DNA of 64,000 nucleotides from Flavobacteriaceae bacterium (GCA_017852075.1 JAFMLQ010000003.1:19217-83216), one strand, 5' to 3'. Shown: positions 21,320-32,206, counted from the stretch's first letter. Numbers and translations are program-made. Notes: generated by a model not told the origin, from the sequence alone.

Positions 21320-22027
21320 ATGAAATACCAAAGAATTCTATTAAAACTAAGTGGTGAGGCCCTAATGGGAAGTCAAAGCCATGGCATTGATCCTGAGCGC
21401 ATTGACAGCTATGCAAAAGAAATCAAAAAAGTCTTTGACGAAAATATTGAAATAGCAATTGTCATAGGGGGGGGAAATATTTTCCGTGGTATCTCAGGTG
21501 CGAGCAAAGGAATGGATCGTGTTCAGGCGGATTATATGGGAATGTTGGCAACTGTGATTAATGGCTTGGCTTTGCAAAGTGCATTGGAAAACAACCAAGT
21601 CCCCACACGCTTGCAAACTGCCATAAAAATTGAAGCCATTGCAGAGCCCTTTATCAAAAGGAAAGCTACCCGACACTTGGAAAAAGGAAGGGTGGTCATT
21701 TTTGGATCTGGAACGGGAAACCCGTTTTTTACGACAGACTCTGCAGCAGTTCTCAGAGCTATTGAAATCAATGCAGATGTGATTTTAAAAGGTACCCGAG
21801 TGGATGGGATTTATACAGAAGATCCTGAAAAAAATATCAAAGCAACCAAATTTGACAACCTCTCATTCGACGAAGTACTTAAAAAAGGGATCAAAGTAAT
21901 GGATACTACTGCCTTCACACTGAGTCAAGAAAATAAGTTACCCATCATTGTATTTGATATGAATACCCCCGGAAACTTTTTCAATGTGGTTAAAGGCGAA
22001 AATATTGGAACTCGAGTAGATTTATAA
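21320..22027 (+). CDS. pyrH: UMP kinase
   Basis: [43 protein letters not shown]. Confidence 0.97.
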   Translation: MKYQRILLKLSGEALMGSQSHGIDPERIDSYAKEIKKVFDENIEIAIVIGGGNIFRGISGASKGMDRVQADYMGMLATVINGLALQSALENNQVPTRLQTAIKIEAIAEPFIKRKATRHLEKGRVVIFGSGTGNPFFTTDSAAVLRAIEINADVILKGTRVDGIYTEDPEKNIKATKFDNLSFDEVLKKGIKVMDTTAFTLSQENKLPIIVFDMNTPGNFFNVVKGENIGTRVDL

Positions 22028-22038
22028 ATTTATTAGAC

Positions 22039-22593
22039 ATGGAAGAAGAAATGCAATTTATCGTTGATACTGCCAAAGAAAGTATGGAATCCGCTATCCA
22101 GCATTTAGAAAAAGAACTGCTGAACATACGTGCGGGAAAAGCAAACCCTATCATGCTCTCTGGAGTAAAGGTGGACTACTACGGCAGCCCTACCCCTTTG
22201 TCTCAAGTAGCCAACATCAATTCTCCAGATGGGAGAACTCTTACGGTACAACCTTGGGAAAAACCTATGTTGGCAGATATTGAAAAAGCAATTTTAATTG
22301 CAAATCTGGGCTTTAATCCCATGAACAACGGAGAGTCCATCATCATCAATATTCCGGCGCTCACAGAAGAGCGTAGAAAAGAATTGGCCAAACTTGCAAA
22401 AGCCGAATCTGAAAACGCTAAAATTTCCATTCGTACAGCAAGAAAAGACGCCAATACGGAAATCAAAAAATCAGATGCTTCCGAAGACATACAAAAGAAT
22501 TTTGAAATCGATGTTCAAAATCTTACCGATGATTATATCAATAAAGCAGAACAACTTTTTATTCTGAAGGAAAAAGAAATCTTAACGGTATAA
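22039..22593 (+). CDS. frr: Ribosome recycling factor
   Basis: MESAIQHLEKELLNIRAGKANP, VDYYGSPTPLSQVANI, LTEERRKELAKLAK. Confidence 0.97.
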   Translation: MEEEMQFIVDTAKESMESAIQHLEKELLNIRAGKANPIMLSGVKVDYYGSPTPLSQVANINSPDGRTLTVQPWEKPMLADIEKAILIANLGFNPMNNGESIIINIPALTEERRKELAKLAKAESENAKISIRTARKDANTEIKKSDASEDIQKNFEIDVQNLTDDYINKAEQLFILKEKEILTV

Positions 22594-22629
22594 TTCACAA
22601 AGCATTTTTTTGCTAAGGATGAGGCTCGA

Positions 22630-24999
22630 ATGAGAAGAAATGTAAAAGGAAATATTTGGAGCCTCGTAGCTCGGCTGATATTAAGAAACCGGTTTCTTAT
22701 TCTACTAGGTATTGTCTTACTTACCGGGTATTGGTCAACCCAGTGGAAAAACATGCAGTTCACCTTTACCGAGGCCAACTTACTTCCTGACAACCATCCT
22801 GAAAATATACTTTACCAGTCGTTTATCAAAACTTTTGGTGAGGAGGGTAACGTTATCGTAATCGCAGTTCAAGATAGCAGCTTTTATACGGCTGCCAAAC
22901 GGAAGGCCTGGAAAGCGCTTAACGAAAAAATTCAAAGTTTTTCAGAGATCAATTTTGTCCTTTCTACTGAGAATGTCCAAGAACTTATAAAGGATGATAA
23001 GAATAAAAATTTTGTTCTAAATGAGGTCTCTAACCAACTACCTCCCGACAGTAAAACACCAGAAAAATTTAAAGAAAAACTCTATTTAGAGCTACCCTTT
23101 TACGAAAATTTACTATTTGAAAAAACCACAAATACCATACGTTCTGTCATTTATATGGATCCTAAGATTGTCAACACGGCAAAACGAAAGGATTTTATTT
23201 ATGATATTTTTATTCCCCTAATCCAAAACTACGAAGAAGCGCAGGCTACCGACATTCGGGTTTCAGGAATGCCCTATATCCGGACTCTAAATGCACAGAA
23301 TATAGTGGATGAAATCGGACTATTTGTCCTGGGAGCAACCTTCATTACCTCCTTGATTTTTTTCTTATTTTTTCGTTCTTTCAGAGCCACTTTCATCTCC
23401 CTTATCGTGGTAGCTATTGGGGTAATGTGGGCTTTTGGAATTTTGGGTTGGTTAGGCTATGAAATTACTGTCCTTACTGCATTAATTCCACCATTAATTA
23501 TTGTAATTGGCGTTCCAAATTGCATTTTTTTAATCAACAAATACCAACAAGAAATTGCAAAACATAGAAACCAAGCCAAATCATTGCAACGGGTTATTGC
23601 AAAGATTGGGAATGCAACATTGATGACCAATTTGACAACGGCTTCGGGTTTTGCTACTTTTATTTTAACCAATAGTAAAATCTTAAAAGAATTTGGAGTA
23701 GTAGCTTCTATTAATATAATTGCTATTTTCTTACTCTCTCTTTTGATTATTCCCATCACCTACAGCTTTATGGAACGCCCCAACAAAAAGCACCTGAAAC
23801 ACTTGAAGAATAAAACGGTAGACTTTTTTGTCACTTGGATGGAGAAAACGGTGCGAAATAAAAGAGTGAATGTGTATTTGGTGGCTCTTTTTGGTTTAAT
23901 TATTGGGATAACAGGGATTTATCAAATGAAAATTTCTGGTAGTTTGATAGAAGACATGCCCAAAAGTGCTCCTTTTTTTAAAGACATTCTCTTTTTTGAT
24001 GCCAATTTTAACGGTATTGTACCCTTGGAAATCTGGATCGATAGTAAACGGGAAAATGGAATCGTAAAGCCTGCCACTTTGAAGCGCATGAATCAGCTTC
24101 AAGAAACCATTGCTGAAATTCCTGAATTGGCACCTCCACTTTCAGTTGTCAATGCTGTAAAATACGCTAAACAAGCCTATTACAATGGCAATCCCAATTA
24201 TTTTGCACTTCCCACCTCACAAGAAAACAGTTTTATCTATCCTTATCTGAATAGTTCCAATGGCGATAGTCAATTGCTCAATGGATATGTGGACAGTACA
24301 GGACAATACGGCAGAATCACGACCTACATGAAAGACATCAAAACTTCACGTATGGAAGAAATCGAAAATGATTTGAAGGAATCCATTGCCAAAATTTTCC
24401 CTGAAGAACGTTATGGTGTAAATATAACTGGGAAATCATTGCTTTTTCTAAAGGGAACCAAATACCTAATCAACAACCTGATTCTTTCCTTGAGTTTGGC
24501 AATTTTATTGATTGCACTCTTTATGGCATTCCTTTTCCGATCATTCAAAATGATTTTGATTTCTCTGATTCCGAACATACTTCCGCTGATCATCACAGCA
24601 GGTGTAATGGGCTTTACGGGAATCCCTTTGAAACCTTCGACTATTCTTGTTTTTAGTATCGCTTTTGGAATTTCGGTAGATGATACCATTCATTTTCTAG
24701 CCAAATACCGTCAAGAACTCATTGCAAACGGTTGGAAAATCAAGAGGGCCGTCTTTGTAGCCTTAAGAGAAACAGGAATCAGTATGTTTTACACTTCTGT
24801 GGTATTATTTTTTGGCTTTTCCATCTTTATGTCCTCTAATTTTGGCGGGACACAAGCCTTAGGTGGACTCGTAGCAGTCACCCTGATGATGGCTATGCTT
24901 GCCAATCTTATTTTGCTCCCCTCACTACTGATCTCTCTTGAAGATTCAATAAGCAATGATAGGGTCTTAAAAAAACCTAAACTGGAGATTTTAGATTAA
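22630..24999 (+). CDS. MMPL/RND-superfamily exporter
   Basis: About 12 TMs in two halves with two large extracytoplasmic loops, FGISVDDTIHFLAKYRQEL motif. Confidence 0.9.
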   Translation: MRRNVKGNIWSLVARLILRNRFLILLGIVLLTGYWSTQWKNMQFTFTEANLLPDNHPENILYQSFIKTFGEEGNVIVIAVQDSSFYTAAKRKAWKALNEKIQSFSEINFVLSTENVQELIKDDKNKNFVLNEVSNQLPPDSKTPEKFKEKLYLELPFYENLLFEKTTNTIRSVIYMDPKIVNTAKRKDFIYDIFIPLIQNYEEAQATDIRVSGMPYIRTLNAQNIVDEIGLFVLGATFITSLIFFLFFRSFRATFISLIVVAIGVMWAFGILGWLGYEITVLTALIPPLIIVIGVPNCIFLINKYQQEIAKHRNQAKSLQRVIAKIGNATLMTNLTTASGFATFILTNSKILKEFGVVASINIIAIFLLSLLIIPITYSFMERPNKKHLKHLKNKTVDFFVTWMEKTVRNKRVNVYLVALFGLIIGITGIYQMKISGSLIEDMPKSAPFFKDILFFDANFNGIVPLEIWIDSKRENGIVKPATLKRMNQLQETIAEIPELAPPLSVVNAVKYAKQAYYNGNPNYFALPTSQENSFIYPYLNSSNGDSQLLNGYVDSTGQYGRITTYMKDIKTSRMEEIENDLKESIAKIFPEERYGVNITGKSLLFLKGTKYLINNLILSLSLAILLIALFMAFLFRSFKMILISLIPNILPLIITAGVMGFTGIPLKPSTILVFSIAFGISVDDTIHFLAKYRQELIANGWKIKRAVFVALRETGISMFYTSVVLFFGFSIFMSSNFGGTQALGGLVAVTLMMAMLANLILLPSLLISLEDSISNDRVLKKPKLEILD

Positions 25000-25040
25000 A
25001 CTTGGAATCTAGGCGAAGGCAAAACTTGATGAAATAAACT

Positions 25041-25048
25041 TATCTTTG
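25041..25048 (+). promoter_or_regulatory. Candidate -7 element upstream of asnS
   Basis: TATCTTTG fits TAnnTTTG, about 30 bp before the asnS ATG. Confidence 0.4.
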
Positions 25049-25078
25049 TGGCGCCGTACAAACATTTAAAATACTGGA

Positions 25079-26512
25079 ATGAAAGCAGCGAAAATCAAAA
25101 CCCTTTTAGAAACTTCGGAACTAGACCAATCTTATGCGGTACAAGGATGGGTAAAAACATTTCGAGCCAACCGATTTATCGCACTCAATGACGGTTCTTC
25201 TTTGAAAAATCTACAATGTGTAGTTTCCTTTGAACAGCTTGAAGACACTCTGCTGAAACGAATTACAACAGGGGCTGCATTACACCTAGAAGGCACTTTG
25301 GTTGAAAGTCAAGGAGAAGGGCAAAAAGTAGAACTTCAAGTAGAAAAAATTCGTGTTCTAGGGGACTCTGATCCTGAAAAATATCCCATTCAACCCAAAA
25401 AACATAGCCTTGAATTTTTACGAGAAAAGGCACATTTGAGAATCCGAACTACAACTTTTGCTGCAGTCATGAGAGTACGCTCGGCATTATCTTTTGCAGT
25501 ACATAAGTTTTTTCAACAAGAAGGATTTTATTACGTCAATACGCCTATCATTACTGGGAGTGATGCAGAAGGTGCCGGAGAAATGTTTCGTGTCAGTACG
25601 CTAGATATAAAAAATCCGCCCCTCAATGAAGAAGGTAATCCTGACTATAAAAAGGACTTTTTTGGTAAAGAAACCAATCTTACCGTTTCGGGACAATTGG
25701 AAGCAGAATCTTATGCATTAGGACTTGGAGAAGTATATACTTTTGGCCCTACCTTTCGTGCTGAAAACTCCAATACTACACGACACCTTGCAGAGTTTTG
25801 GATGATAGAGCCTGAAATGGCTTTTTACGATCTGACAGACAATATGAATTTGGCAGAAAAATTCATCACTTATGTGCTTAAAGAGGTTTTAAAAGATTGT
25901 GCAGAAGATCTTGAATTTCTTGATGAACGTCTAGCAAAGGAAGACCAAAGCAAACCCCAGGCAGAACGAAGTCCAATGCGGCTAATCGAAAAAATAAAAT
26001 TCGTAATTGAAAATGATTTTAAACGAGTAAGCTACACAGAAGCTTATGAGATTTTGAGAAATTCAAAACCTAACAAAAAGAAAAAATTTCAATTCTTAAT
26101 TAATGAATGGGGAGTTGATCTTCAAAGCGAGCATGAACGCTATTTAGTTGAAAAACACTTCAAATGCCCTGTCATCCTATTTGACTATCCTGCTAACATT
26201 AAGGCATTTTACATGCGGAGAAATGAAGACGAAAAAACCGTTAGGGCAATGGATATCCTCTTTCCGGGAATTGGAGAAATTGTTGGGGGATCTCAAAGAG
26301 AAGAACGTCTCGAAGTCTTGGAAAAACGAATCCAAGAAATGAATATCGATGCCGAAGAATTGTGGTGGTATCTTGACCTTCGCCGCTTTGGCAGCGTTCC
26401 TCATAGTGGGTTTGGTTTAGGATTTGAACGACTGGTTCAATTTACTACAGGTATGAATAACATACGCGATGTGATCCCATTTCCAAGAACTCCTCAAAAC
26501 GCAGCATTCTAA
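25079..26512 (+). CDS. asnS: Asparaginyl-tRNA synthetase
   Basis: Class II motifs: FRAENSNTTRHLAEFWMIEPE, GFGLGFERLVQF, VPHSGFGLG; N-terminal OB fold. Confidence 0.96.
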   Translation: MKAAKIKTLLETSELDQSYAVQGWVKTFRANRFIALNDGSSLKNLQCVVSFEQLEDTLLKRITTGAALHLEGTLVESQGEGQKVELQVEKIRVLGDSDPEKYPIQPKKHSLEFLREKAHLRIRTTTFAAVMRVRSALSFAVHKFFQQEGFYYVNTPIITGSDAEGAGEMFRVSTLDIKNPPLNEEGNPDYKKDFFGKETNLTVSGQLEAESYALGLGEVYTFGPTFRAENSNTTRHLAEFWMIEPEMAFYDLTDNMNLAEKFITYVLKEVLKDCAEDLEFLDERLAKEDQSKPQAERSPMRLIEKIKFVIENDFKRVSYTEAYEILRNSKPNKKKKFQFLINEWGVDLQSEHERYLVEKHFKCPVILFDYPANIKAFYMRRNEDEKTVRAMDILFPGIGEIVGGSQREERLEVLEKRIQEMNIDAEELWWYLDLRRFGSVPHSGFGLGFERLVQFTTGMNNIRDVIPFPRTPQNAAF

Positions 26513-26560
26513 AAAGTAAGCGCTAAATTGCATATCTTTATCTAGACGATTTTAATCCCT

Positions 26561-28003
26561 ATGCTCAAGCAACAGCTCCAAATAAAGCTTTCTCAAAAGT
26601 TATCTCCACAGCAAATTCAACTGATGAAGATGATCCAACTCTCTACGCTTGAATTGGAACAAAAGATTGAATCTGAAATTGGGGAAAACCCCGCTTTGGA
26701 AAATGGTATCGAACCACCAAACGACGAAAACCAAGACAATTCTTTTGAGGATAATGAAAAAATTGAAACAGATGAAATCGATATCGATCAGTATCTGAGT
26801 GACGATGAAATACCTTCCTACAAACTATACACGAATAACTTCGATAGTGACGACCAAGATCGAACAATTCCTATATCTGGAGGAATCAGCTTTCATCAGT
26901 ATTTGTCACAGCAAATCGGTAATCTAATTCTTTCAGACGATGAAATTCAAGTAGCCGAATTCATTATTGGCAGTATTGACGAAAGTGGATATTTGAGAAG
27001 GAGTACGGAAGAATTAATCGACGATTTAGCCTTTACACAAAACACCCTTGTCACAGAAAAACAGATCGAAAAAATTTTAAGATCCGTGCAATCTCTAGAT
27101 CCTCCTGGAGTAGGCGCCCGATCACTTCAAGAATGTCTTCAGCTCCAATTGGAAAAGAAGAAAAAAGATCGTCCGGAAGTAAATCATGCACTAGAAATTA
27201 TTAAAAATCATTTCGATCACTTTAGTCATAAACATTATTCCAAACTTCAGGATCGAATAGGAATAAGCAAAGAGGAGTTAAAAACCGCAATGGATTTGAT
27301 TAGCAAACTGAATCCCAAGCCCGGTGGAGCTCTTTCTTCTACCGATCAAAACACACATATCGTACCTGACTTTATTTTGACGATAGAGGATGGGGAGTTG
27401 CTCGTAGCTCTAAACCAAAGAAATGCACCCCAATTACGGGTTTCCAATGCATATAAAGAGATGCTATCAGGCTATTCTGAAGCCCATTCAAAATCCAAAT
27501 CTCAACAAGAAGCTGTTCAATTTATCAAGCAAAAATTGGATGCTGCAAAATGGTTTATCGATGCCATCAAACAACGGCACCAAACCCTTACACTCACTAT
27601 CAATGCAATTTTAGAACACCAACGAGAATACTTTCTCACAGGAGATGAGCGTAGACTTCGCCCCATGATCTTAAAAGATATAGCCGAAAAGGTTGCAATG
27701 GATATTTCCACTATCTCACGAGTTGCAAATAGTAAATATATTGACACTCCATATGGCGTAAAATTATTAAAAACGTTTTTTTCTGAAGGGATGAAGAATG
27801 AAGAAGGAGAAGATGTATCAACTATTGAAATTAAAAGAATTCTTGAACAATTAATCGCTGAAGAAAGTAAGAAAAAACCTTTGACCGATCAGACCCTTTC
27901 AGAAATGATGAAAGAAAAAGGATTCATCGTAGCACGAAGGACCATTGCCAAATATCGAGAACAACTAGACATCCCTGTGGCACGAATGCGAAGAGAACTC
28001 TAA
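26561..28003 (+). CDS. rpoN: RNA polymerase sigma-54 factor
   Basis: Q-rich N-terminus (LSQKLSPQQIQLMKMIQLSTLELEQKI), RpoN box ARRTIAKYREQLDIPVARMRREL. Confidence 0.96.
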   Translation: MLKQQLQIKLSQKLSPQQIQLMKMIQLSTLELEQKIESEIGENPALENGIEPPNDENQDNSFEDNEKIETDEIDIDQYLSDDEIPSYKLYTNNFDSDDQDRTIPISGGISFHQYLSQQIGNLILSDDEIQVAEFIIGSIDESGYLRRSTEELIDDLAFTQNTLVTEKQIEKILRSVQSLDPPGVGARSLQECLQLQLEKKKKDRPEVNHALEIIKNHFDHFSHKHYSKLQDRIGISKEELKTAMDLISKLNPKPGGALSSTDQNTHIVPDFILTIEDGELLVALNQRNAPQLRVSNAYKEMLSGYSEAHSKSKSQQEAVQFIKQKLDAAKWFIDAIKQRHQTLTLTINAILEHQREYFLTGDERRLRPMILKDIAEKVAMDISTISRVANSKYIDTPYGVKLLKTFFSEGMKNEEGEDVSTIEIKRILEQLIAEESKKKPLTDQTLSEMMKEKGFIVARRTIAKYREQLDIPVARMRREL

Positions 28004-28004
28004 A

Positions 28005-28709
28005 CTAGAGAAGGTAAAAAATCAATCCAACCTTAATAGGTGTCAATTCAATAGGTAATGCCTGTTCATTGACTCCATCTGACTTTAAAAAAGGAGTTAA
28101 CCGATAGGCCAAGTAAAAATTCCACGTATTAAATCCAAAACTTAAGTTTGCCGATGCACCAAAAGTATCGAGTTCATCTGAAAGGGCAATAACTTCAGAA
28201 TTTTGCTTTGCTTTTATACGATAATTCCATTGGAAAGTAATACCACCATATACTCTCCAAAATGCATAATCTGTAGGCGAAGAACCTCGCCATCGAAGTG
28301 TTAAAGGAAATTCAAGGGACTGCACAGAAATAAAAAAAGGATCAACAGGTGTTGAATTTAACTCAGGAAGGGAATATGAACCGACATCTAAAGGGATCAA
28401 ATTTGTCGTATATCTTTCAAAACCCATGCCCAATCCTATACCCGTTGCAAATCTGCCAGACGCAGATAAAGGAATATCTCGAACCACTCCCCATTGAAAA
28501 TGACGGGATAATCCTTGGGGCTTGAAACGCTCCTGATTACTCTCCAGAATCATAAAAGAAGCCCCCAAATAAATCTGATCTTCTCGATAAAACGCACGAT
28601 CGTCGGCTGCTACAGTTTCTTGAGCTTGAAGGCTGGTTAATACCAAAAGTCCTGCAAGCAGAGACCTGAGAAGTAAAGTGAATAGGTGCTTTTTTTCAAA
28701 GTCTTTCAT
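28005..28709 (-). CDS. Outer-membrane beta-barrel protein (PorT-like/porin family)
   Basis: Signal peptide and alternating aromatic beta-strands ending in a short strand (KVGLIFYLL). Confidence 0.6.
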   Translation of the reverse strand: MKDFEKKHLFTLLLRSLLAGLLVLTSLQAQETVAADDRAFYREDQIYLGASFMILESNQERFKPQGLSRHFQWGVVRDIPLSASGRFATGIGLGMGFERYTTNLIPLDVGSYSLPELNSTPVDPFFISVQSLEFPLTLRWRGSSPTDYAFWRVYGGITFQWNYRIKAKQNSEVIALSDELDTFGASANLSFGFNTWNFYLAYRLTPFLKSDGVNEQALPIELTPIKVGLIFYLL

Positions 28710-28726
28710 ACCCTATGAAAGTAAAA

Positions 28727-28753
28727 AAAAAGTGCCTCTAGGAGGCACTTTTT
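28727..28753. terminator. Intrinsic (bidirectional) terminator after the exbB/exbD operon
   Basis: AAAAAGTGCCTC-tag-GAGGCACTTTTT, perfect 12-bp stem with 3-nt loop and A/T tracts on both sides. Confidence 0.85.
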
Positions 28754-28773
28754 ATTAGAAAACTATTTGAAAA

Positions 28774-29256
28774 TCAATTCAAGTTTTGTTTGTAATCTCC
28801 TACCCTTGTAGTATAATTAATTTTTAATGCACTTACTTTACGTAACTCCTGTTTGATATCTTGAATAAGACCCATCTTGGTGTCACTATCTACTTTCAAG
28901 GCTGTAGTCAAGACATTTTGCAATTCTTGACGTTTCGAAGCACGCTCTGCAAGAATAAATGCCCCAACCTCATCTACTGAAGCAAACTTATCGTTCAACT
29001 GTATTCTCGCACTGGTACCGTATTTATCCTGGTAACGTGTAGAGGGCTTTCCTGCATAGATGTACATTACACGATCTTTTTTGTCCAATTTTTGAACCTG
29101 ATCTGCAGCAGGAAGCTTGTTGACAACCATCAGTGTGCTGTCACGCATCACTGTGGCAACCATAAAGAAGAACAATAACATAAAAACAATATCGGGTAAA
29201 GAAGCCGTTGAAATCGCTGGTAAATCGCCTCCTTTTTTCTTTTTAAATTTTGACAT
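28774..29256 (-). CDS. ExbD/TolR family biopolymer transport protein (copy 2)
   Basis: Single N-terminal TM (LPDIVFMLLFFFMVATVM) with ExbD-type D residue, periplasmic domain. Confidence 0.88.
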   Translation of the reverse strand: MSKFKKKKGGDLPAISTASLPDIVFMLLFFFMVATVMRDSTLMVVNKLPAADQVQKLDKKDRVMYIYAGKPSTRYQDKYGTSARIQLNDKFASVDEVGAFILAERASKRQELQNVLTTALKVDSDTKMGLIQDIKQELRKVSALKINYTTRVGDYKQNLN

Positions 29257-29266
29257 GGTTCTAAGT

Positions 29267-29890
29267 TTAGTTTAGTTTAGTCGATTCTGCTTCGGATAAC
29301 TTCTGTGGATACATGGCTTTCACCTGATCCAGCTTTGGTTTCAATTCTTCAGCAGTCTCAGGACTGGTTCTAGGGTCATCATATTGCTTCTGAGCTTCTA
29401 CAAAATTCATTTGCAAATTTGGAAAAAGACGCTCAAACTCACGATTTCGCAAATCATTATAAGCTGCGACCAATTCATTTTGAACGGCAATATAAACTTT
29501 ATAGGAAGTCTCACGATCATTTTTTAATGAAATGATAGCCTTATCTGGATTATCAGAAGAGGCTTCGTCACGTGCTCCTTGACAATAATCACAAGCTTCG
29601 TCACCTACACCACCGCCATTGTCTAGAAAAGCAATCGCTAAAGACCGTAAGTCTGCTATATCAGCAAGTTCTTCTTCTACTAATAGTTGATCGTTTTTAC
29701 TAACCAATACAGTAAAGATATTTTTCTCTCTAATGATGGGTGGGTCAACTTGATCTTCCATTGGAGGTAACTTACGATTCAATCCGCTATCGGTTTCAAT
29801 CGTTGTCGTAACCAAGAAGAAAATGAGTAGTAGGAAAGCGATATCCGCCATGGAACCTGCATTTACCTCTGGTGCTGATCTTTTTGCCAT
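29267..29890 (-). CDS. ExbD/TolR family biopolymer transport protein (copy 1)
   Basis: AGSMADIAFLLLIFFLVTTTI ExbD TM signature. Confidence 0.9.
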   Translation of the reverse strand: MAKRSAPEVNAGSMADIAFLLLIFFLVTTTIETDSGLNRKLPPMEDQVDPPIIREKNIFTVLVSKNDQLLVEEELADIADLRSLAIAFLDNGGGVGDEACDYCQGARDEASSDNPDKAIISLKNDRETSYKVYIAVQNELVAAYNDLRNREFERLFPNLQMNFVEAQKQYDDPRTSPETAEELKPKLDQVKAMYPQKLSEAESTKLN

Positions 29891-29893
29891 AAC

Positions 29894-30343
29894 TTATCGT
29901 TTAAGTAGTTTCTTCGCTCCAGAAAGAACCATAGACAGGATAGCTAATGCAGCTAAAATGTAAAACATTCTTAAACCTGTTCCTACCCAACGCGAACCTG
30001 CAGCGGATAAAACTTCACCATCTTTTAAAGGTGTTTCAACACCAGTAGATGCCGCATAAGCGATACCAACCACCACTAGAAAACATCCGATAAAGACTAT
30101 TGATTTTTTTAATTTCTGAGAGCTAGAAGCTAGATTTAACAAAGAAAAAACTATGGTTACAAGAACCGTAATGGCAAGTATCGCAATGGATAAAGAAACA
30201 AGTGGAGACACTGTTCCAAAATCACCAGCACTCGCCGCCATTTTAATTTCTTCGTCTCCTACTCCAATAATTCTGAATAAGAATACGACGCCTAGCAAAC
30301 CAAAAACAGCACTAATTATTTTTACAATTGTTTGAAGATTCAT
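29894..30343 (-). CDS. Multi-TM hypothetical protein between exbB and exbD
   Basis: 149 aa, about four hydrophobic segments, tightly packed between exbB and exbD1. Confidence 0.75.
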   Translation of the reverse strand: MNLQTIVKIISAVFGLLGVVFLFRIIGVGDEEIKMAASAGDFGTVSPLVSLSIAILAITVLVTIVFSLLNLASSSQKLKKSIVFIGCFLVVVGIAYAASTGVETPLKDGEVLSAAGSRWVGTGLRMFYILAALAILSMVLSGAKKLLKR

Positions 30344-30366
30344 GTGAATTGCTGTTAAAGGGTTAA

Positions 30367-31128
30367 TTATTTCTTTTGTGCAACAAGGATGTCGATCAAG
30401 GTGATTGAAGCGTCTTCCATGTCGTTTACAATACTATCAATTTTTGCAACGATGTAATTGTAAAATATTTGGAGAATGATCGCAACGATCAAACCAAATA
30501 CGGTAGTTAGGAGTGCTACTTTAATACCCCCCGCTACAAGTGAAGGCTGCATATCTCCTGCTGCTTCAATTTTATCAAATGCCTGAATCATCCCGATTAC
30601 CGTTCCCATGAACCCAAGCATGGGTGCAAGTGCAATAAACAAGGAAATCCAAGAGACGTTTTTCTCTAATTGTCCCATTTGTACTCCTCCATAGGCTACA
30701 ACAGCTTTCTCTGCGCTTTCAACACCTTCATCCATTCGGTCTAAACCTTGATAGAAGATTGAGGCTACAGGTCCTTTTGTATTTCTACAATATTCTTTAG
30801 CTGCATCTACCCCACCAGACGAAAGTGCTTCTTCAACTCCTTCAGTCAGTTTTTTGGTATTGGTAGTGGCTAAGTTTAAAAAGATAATTCGTTCGATGGC
30901 GATCGCAAGACCTAAAATAAGACAAATCAATACGATTCCCATAAATCCAGGGCCTCCTTCAATAAAACGTTTTTTTAATTCTTGGGTGAATGAAGCTGAT
31001 TGTGCTGGAGCTTCTTCATCTTGAACGATAGATGATGCTACTGTAGTAGCTGTATTAGGTGTTGCAAAAGCTACGTTCGCGGTAGCCATAAAACCTAAAA
31101 AAGTAAGGGCAATAAATAGTTTTCTCAT
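30367..31128 (-). CDS. MotA/TolQ/ExbB proton channel family protein
   Basis: VSWISLFIALAPMLGFMGTVIGMIQAFDKIEAAGDMQPSLVAGGIKVALLTTVFGLIVAI. Confidence 0.93.
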   Translation of the reverse strand: MRKLFIALTFLGFMATANVAFATPNTATTVASSIVQDEEAPAQSASFTQELKKRFIEGGPGFMGIVLICLILGLAIAIERIIFLNLATTNTKKLTEGVEEALSSGGVDAAKEYCRNTKGPVASIFYQGLDRMDEGVESAEKAVVAYGGVQMGQLEKNVSWISLFIALAPMLGFMGTVIGMIQAFDKIEAAGDMQPSLVAGGIKVALLTTVFGLIVAIILQIFYNYIVAKIDSIVNDMEDASITLIDILVAQKK

Positions 31129-31202
31129 TTTAATTAATGTTTGTTCTTTTTTGATTAATTGCTGTTAAAGATAAAAAAAAATATATACGATATTAATTTT
31201 TG

Positions 31203-31292
31203 CAGAGAGGAAGGGATTCGAACCCTCGATTCCAATGCAATTGGAATACACACTTTCCAGGCGTGCGCCTTCGACCACTCGGCCACCTCTCT
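31203..31292 (-). tRNA. tRNA-Ser (anticodon GGA)
   Basis: Minus-strand AGAGAGG...CCTCTCT acceptor pairing, anticodon loop CTGGAAA, long variable arm ATTCCAA-ttgca-TTGGAAT, T-arm GGGTTCGAATCCC. Confidence 0.96.
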
Positions 31293-31356
31293 AAATCAAT
31301 GAATCAAATAAAGGGAAAAAAAATCTTTTTTTAAAAAGATTTAAGAATTTAATTTC

Positions 31357-32124
31357 TTAAAAATTAAAAAGTGTTCTAGCGTTCTGCGTTGTAATGGTGG
31401 CTATTTCAAACTCTGATTGCCCATAACACTCGGCTACTTTATTTAAAATCAAAGGTATATAAGAACTCTCATTTCGTTTTCCTCGGTAAGGGTTGGGTGC
31501 CAGATAAGGAGCATCTGTCTCTAATACAATAGCCTCCAAAGGCAATTCGTGTAAAAACTGATCTATTTTCCCATTTTTAAAAGTGACAACTCCACCAATT
31601 CCCAACTTAAAATTTAAATCAATCGCACGTTTGGCTTGGTTCAAATTTCCCGTAAAACAATGAAATATTCCAAAAAGTGTTTCTGATCGATGGGTCTCTA
31701 ATATTTCAAATACCTCATCAAAGGCTTCTCTACAATGAATCACTATAGGTAAATGGTATTGTTTTGCCCATTCGATCTGTTTAGAAAAAGCCTCTTGCTG
31801 TTGCTTTAAGTACGTTTGGTCCCAATATAAGTCTATTCCAATTTCTCCAATAGCACAAAAAGAGCGTTGCTTCAACTGAGCGGCGACCTTGTTCAGCTCT
31901 TCTTCAACATCTTGTTTTACGTGACAGGGATGTACTCCTGCCATCAGGTGTACCACCTCAGGATAGCTTTTTTCTAAAGCATACATACGCTCTGTATAGG
32001 TACTGTCTATCGCAGGAACAAAAAAGTGGGTGACTCCCGCTGCTGTTGCACGTTCCATCATCTCTGCTCGGTCCAAGTCAAATGCCTCTACATAAAGGTG
32101 TGTATGGGTATCAATGAGTTCCAT
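31357..32124 (-). CDS. TatD family metal-dependent hydrolase
   Basis: LIDTHTHLY, GVHPCHV, IGEIGIDLYWD, VIHCREAFDEV, LETDAPYLAPNPYRGKRNESSYI; ATG at 32124. Confidence 0.95.
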   Translation of the reverse strand: MELIDTHTHLYVEAFDLDRAEMMERATAAGVTHFFVPAIDSTYTERMYALEKSYPEVVHLMAGVHPCHVKQDVEEELNKVAAQLKQRSFCAIGEIGIDLYWDQTYLKQQQEAFSKQIEWAKQYHLPIVIHCREAFDEVFEILETHRSETLFGIFHCFTGNLNQAKRAIDLNFKLGIGGVVTFKNGKIDQFLHELPLEAIVLETDAPYLAPNPYRGKRNESSYIPLILNKVAECYGQSEFEIATITTQNARTLFNF

Positions 32125-32206
32125 TTTCAAAAATTTCAGTGACAAAGTTACTTAATGTACCAAAACCATTCTATTTTTCAATTGGAAGACTTACTTTTAT
32201 ACGTAG

